Source: Ectobius pallidus
Lineage: Eukaryota > Arthropoda > Insecta > Blattodea > Ectobiidae
Length of the DNA: 64,000 nucleotides
NCBI GenBank assembly: GCA_964059195.1
Contig: CAXKWD010000009.1
Span: forward strand, 86,711,432 to 86,775,431
Direction of reading: 5' to 3'
Position 1 is the first letter of the stretch; each line of letters begins with the position of its first letter. The notes under the pieces were generated by a model. That model did not search any database. It was not told where the DNA came from and saw only the letters and a program-made list of their open reading frames with translations. Below are positions 60,404-64,000 of this stretch, in pieces. Position numbers and translations under genes: made by a program.

Positions 60404-61237
60404 ATAATACAATACTGGAAACCTAATGGTAAAAACCGGGTCTCAATGGCTCAGTCAGTATCAAGGCTGAGGTATCTACCGCATATAAAACTTATATGTC
60501 CCGGATTTCCCTCCTGTTTTTCTTTACCAGGGGCTGTGCCCCTGAACCCCCTTCCTGCTTTCCACAAAACCCCTGAGAACAGTAACTTCGGATCAGCCTC
60601 GAATCCCTTTCATTTTTTTGATGGGGCTGCACCCCTGACCCCTCTATCCAACCTTCCATCAGACCACCTTCGCACGGGGAGCTTCGAGTGTGGTACTTAT
60701 TATAAACAGTATCAGGGGGAACCTAACCATATAACTAGATGGAGAGCACTGGATAAGCCTTTGCGAGAACGGCAAATGAAATGCAAGATCATCGGCCAGC
60801 CAATGGGAGTGGTTGTGTTCAACCTTTGAGTTGCATAAACACTTTGAACACCTTGCATGGAATTCTAGTACCGGTACTCTACTTTTCATGATATTTTCAT
60901 TTTAAAAGCACGGAAAACTGTTAAATTTGATGTTACATTATCATAACCACTCTGAACACCTCATGTGGAATTTTAGTAGAGTGCTATACTAAACCCGAAA
61001 TGAGGTCATAGAGATTTTAGGATGGCTCTAGATTCTAGGTTAGTGACATGTAGTGCCAGTGTCGTAGTTATGTCAGGAATAGTGATAGTCTATATTAGTT
61101 CAGTACCGGAATACTGAATTGTGCGCATTTCGTAATGTTAACACCGTTTGAATCTTGCATGTACTTTCTTATGTTGGCCACTCTTGTTTCACAGCTCATA
61201 GCTATGTGACATCACACCACCAATGTTCAATCATGTA
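60404..61237. other. Repeat-like DNA with C/T-rich blocks
   Basis: GGGGCTGTGCCCCTGAACCC and GGGGCTGCACCCCTGACCCC (60531, 60625) are near-repeats about 95 bp apart. ATGGCTCAGTCAGTATCAAGG (60448) is A-box-like. The open frame 60323-60829 spans unrelated repeat pieces and is unlikely to be a gene. Confidence 0.4.
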
Positions 61238-61935
61238 CAGCGAGCCCCACGCAACAGTTGCCCAATGACGCGGGCTCCTGCGGCACAGCTCCAACTCCCG
61301 AGCGGGTGAAATATCTACGCTAATAAAACCGCAATTGGTGTACTGATTCAGGTTCTCACATTTACAGTTAAAATTACAATGAAAATAAACATGTACCTCA
61401 TCACAAGAGATGTTGGAAATGTTCTCCTCTTGCATCCACACAATACTGGCACCTTTTTAGGAAATTTTCTATCACGCGCATAAGTTCAGCTTCCAAGACA
61501 GAGTTAATTTCTCTTGTGATAGGCCTATGTGATACTGTCTTTAGTTCTTCTAACAGTATGTGAATATTATTTATGGGGAAACTTGAAAAATAAAATGTAT
61601 AGGTCAATTTCCCATACATTAGAAAAACTTAAAGACAATATCACAAAAGAAATGAACTTTATCTCAGAAGCTGAACTTATGTGCATGAAAGAACATTTCC
61701 TAAAAAGGTGCCAGTATTGTGTGGATGCAAGAGGAGAACATTTCCAATATCTCTTGTGATGAGGTACGTGTTTATTTTCAGTGTAATTTTAACTGTAAAT
61801 GTGAGAACCTGAATCATCACACCGATCACGGCTTTATTAGCGTAGATATTTCACCAGATCACTCGGGAGTTGGAGCTGTGCCCGCTGCAACGCAGGAACC
61901 CGCGTCATTGGCCAACTCTTGCGTAGGACTCACTG
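61238..61935. mobile_element. Palindromic mariner derivative 2 (uninterrupted, 698 bp)
   Basis: TA at 61236-61237 and 61936-61937 flanks CAGCGAGCCCCACGCAAC ... GTAGGACTCACTG. The left arm (minus) encodes ITREINSVLEAELMRVIENF then LKRCQYCVDARGEHFQHLL-stop. The right arm (plus) encodes the same segment (EMNFISEAELMCMKEHF, then LKRCQYCVDARGEHFQYLL-stop). The arms of about 300 bp meet at a centre of about 70 bp (about 61555-61625) that matches copy 1. Only the 3' end of a mariner-type transposase is present, twice and inverted. Confidence 0.85.
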
Positions 61936-62017
61936 TATTTCTTGTCATTGCTACAATGTAGGGCTAAGTAATATAATAATAAAATGGAGTAGCGCACAAT
62001 GTGCATTCTTAGTTTTG

Positions 62018-62230
62018 TTATGACTCGCAGAACTTTGTGAGCGAAACTGTCTGGTATCGATCACAATTTCCGAAGCACAATTTGCATACACACTGGTCGT
62101 CCGGTTGATGAAATTTCACGTTGCTGCAGACTTTGTGATGGAAGCCATGTGCAGCATATCTTGTCATTGTATGTCTTAGTTCGTAGTTGGCGTTCTTCCA
62201 TTCTGAGCATACCATAGCATCAGTGGAGTA
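62018..62230 (-). mobile_element. LINE C-terminal fragment related to the one at 58 kb
   Basis: Minus strand: CSEWKNANYELRHTMTRYAA then HGFHHKVCSNVKFHQPDDQC and VCKLCFGNCDRY. It aligns in spacing with HGYHQMICTNKRFHQ...CVCELC...C of the 58 kb LINE, so the Cys/His tail is a shared feature. Only about 65 residues survive. Confidence 0.65.
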
Positions 62231-62597
62231 AAACTCTAGCCATATTTCTCTAAGTAATATGGAAATAGTATTGCCACTTAAAGCCAGGTTGGACCAATAT
62301 GCTTATAAAGACAATACAGGCAAAAGATAGATTTAAGTCACGCACCAGCCAAGCTCCGCCTGTTCTCACCTGCTGGCTGCTTCCCCTCGCTTCCGAGCGG
62401 ACGTCGCTATTGTGGAAGCCGTGATTGTACCCTTCATCATATACGCATGAAAATATAAAAAAATAACAGCATAACAGCACAAAATAATATATTCCAAAAA
62501 TGACCCATATGCACCAAACCGGTTATTTCTAATGTACTATAATACTCTCTAAACTTAAATAGGCCTAGATGAATTTTCCCTTCACAGCTCAGCAATC

Positions 62598-62672
62598 GCT
62601 CGTGATGTAGTGGTTAAGGCTGCTGGCTACGGTGCTAGAGATCACGAGTTCGAATCCCGATCTATCCAAAAT
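62598..62672 (+). repeat. tRNA-like sequence / SINE head
   Basis: GATGTAGTGGTTAAGGCTGCTGG (A box) and CACGAGTTCGAATCCCGATC (B box, T arm) at tRNA spacing, followed by an A/G-rich run (62700-62770). No acceptor pairing, so more likely a SINE than a tRNA gene. Confidence 0.55.
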
Positions 62673-63692
62673 TTACTGTTAGGAATAGGTACCAAATAGG
62701 TAGATAGGGGGAGGAGAAGGTGAGAGAAAGGGAAGGAGAGAGAGGAAAAAGAAGAGAAAAAGGAAATAAAGGAGAAATAAATTTTTCTATGTTTCACCTT
62801 TTGCATTACTAGGCTAGCAATGCCATCTAAGAGGAGATATTCGAAACCCTAAACCCCTCCTCCTCAGGTGGGTCCCATTAGAGAGTTGGTGGGAGAAGCA
62901 GTGTGAGACCTAAAACTAGGCCTATTTTTTCCCACAATACCTCCTCTCCAGAGAACAATACAGGAGTTTTAGCTTTTTTTATTAAGGATAATCTAGTTTT
63001 TAAGGAATTTTACCTATTTGTTTTTTGAAGAAAAATTTGTTCTAAAGTGTGGCTCACCTTATGTAGGATTATAACCTACTTTGGAATCTGCAGAACTCAT
63101 TAATAAAACCAGTTTGTTCCAGATGCAAATACAAGTAAGATTGGGAAAAATGGGATAAGTTTACTAATCCAAAACCATATGCGAGAGAAGTAGCTGTCAG
63201 AACATGAGACTGATGAAACACCAGGCGCTCAAGGGACAAACATATATATGACAGGAGAACAGATTGGCTAATTGCTTTACTCAACATGATTCCTCTTAAA
63301 AGTGTGGACGAGCCCCAATTGGGAGATTCCCTCCATGGTTCCCCTTGAAAGTGCCTAGCTTCTATTCAGCCCTCAGATCTCTAAAAGGGTTATCAACACC
63401 TTTTTCTTAGTTCTTTACCTATGAAAAAGTGAAAAAGCAGGAAAATTTTAGTTGCATTGCCAGAGTAAGCCAATGAGTGTGATAGAAGAATACTTAGGCT
63501 TTCATTACATCAAGAATCAACTCTGAGTCTGGTTGAAGCTATAGGCCTACTATAGACAAAGATTTGTGCGTTCTCTGAAATTAAAACTAGGCTATAATCC
63601 CCTACTTACTTTTAAGGGTGTCGCTGGGACATGAGTAGTCAAAGATTTATGATTTTTCTGAAATTACAGCTATATTATAATACCAAACTTAC
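62673..63692. other. Intron sequence next to the PH exon, nothing recognised
   Basis: Contains a purine-rich run (62700-62780); no other feature supported. Confidence 0.45.
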
Positions 63693-64000
63693 CTTTGGGG
63701 GAGAGTAGAATTCCAACATGTAACCACCAACAGTTTTCACCAAGGCCAAGCGACACTTTTCCCACTTTTGAGTGCCATCTATATTTTCTCCCATCAGGTA
63801 ATTAACAATACCCTCTTTTCTACATTCTACAACAATCTTGGCTAACTTTGTTTTGGAATGCTTGTCATGCTTTGAATGTTTGTCATGATGTGACGATAGT
63901 TCCACTTCATCGGAGTGTTGTTTATGGAAAAAGCCTTTTCCTTTCTTAAGTCCTTTGAACGAAAGCCTACGAAAGAATGGTTTGTGGTAGGCTTTGGGAG
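63693..64000 (-). CDS. Lnk: SH2B/Lnk adaptor, exon with basic region and first part of PH domain (5' partial)
   Basis: First in-window exon of an SH2B-family adaptor; it runs off the right edge. It gives 102 full codons. Residues 1-30 are basic (FFRRLSFKGLKKGKG), then comes a His/Lys/Ser run (SSHHDKHSKHDKHSK, 35-49), then the start of a PH domain (ECRKEGIVNYLMG ... WEKCRLALV ... LEFYSPPK, about 58-102). The donor follows AAG|GTAAGT at 63692, phase 0, matching the next exon. SH2B proteins are scaffolds that bind activated receptor tyrosine kinases and JAKs; the PH domain is thought to help membrane targeting. The basic stretch resembles the nuclear-localisation/membrane-binding patch of the family (inference). 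The N-terminal dimerisation segment must lie upstream, outside the window. An in-frame Met at 63905 exists, but the open frame and family length argue it is internal. Confidence 0.9.

Noticed and set aside
60323..60829. 168-residue open frame on the plus strand
   Set aside because: It starts inside the second 315-bp tandem copy and runs through unrelated C/T-rich repeat pieces; no domain, no splice context, Pro/Phe-rich chance composition.

Overview
This is a 64 kb, AT-rich piece of an animal genome, most likely an insect. One conserved gene is split into short exons with canonical GT/AG borders. The rest is introns and flank filled with decayed Tc1/mariner, hAT, Helitron, Penelope-like, LINE and SINE copies. 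The repeat mix and the very frequent TAGGCCTA-type words suggest a large-genome polyneopteran (cockroach or termite-like); that placement is inference.

The gene is the 3' part of an SH2B/Lnk adaptor gene on the minus strand. It enters at the right edge and ends near 24.6 kb. I assembled seven coding exons by hand: 64000-63693, 53186-53085, 51940-51828, 47913-47669, 42235-42039, 39236-38979 and 24758-24630. Their phases agree at every junction, giving about 449 residues: a basic/His-rich stretch, a PH domain (about 58-173), a Gly/Pro/Ser-rich linker, an SH2 domain (about 271-357, FLVRQS Arg at 301) and a conserved C-terminal tail with Tyr446. The N-terminal dimerisation region and the promoter lie beyond the right edge. 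The introns are 10.5, 1.1, 3.9, 5.4, 2.8 and 14.2 kb. Family knowledge places the product in insulin-receptor/JAK-type tyrosine kinase signalling.

Layout, left to right. 0-24 kb is flank downstream of the gene. It holds a dispersed repeat split by a 2.05 kb inverted-repeat element (which carries a SINE), LINE fragments in both orientations (3.6-5.6 and 12.9-13.9 kb), many small TIR elements and a Penelope-like fragment (21.8-22.5 kb). 24.76-38.98 kb is the largest intron, with two decayed TA-flanked elements, a hAT inside a hAT (27.49-29.18 kb) and a palindromic mariner derivative (34.85-36.48 kb). 39-53 kb carries the SH2 and linker exons plus a complete non-autonomous Helitron (42.39-43.74 kb), hAT and other TIR elements and an initiator-tRNA pseudogene. 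53.2-63.7 kb is one intron with a 1065-bp tandem duplication, a LINE inside a LINE (58.0-59.7 kb), a second palindromic mariner derivative and another LINE tail.

No rRNA gene, CRISPR array or bacterial-type operon is present. The less ordinary items are the 2.05 kb element with repeated subterminal motifs and an exon-like ORF, the two palindromes made from inverted transposase 3' ends, the nested insertions with readable target duplications, and the perfect-looking 1065-bp tandem repeat. I did not find a clearly new functional system.
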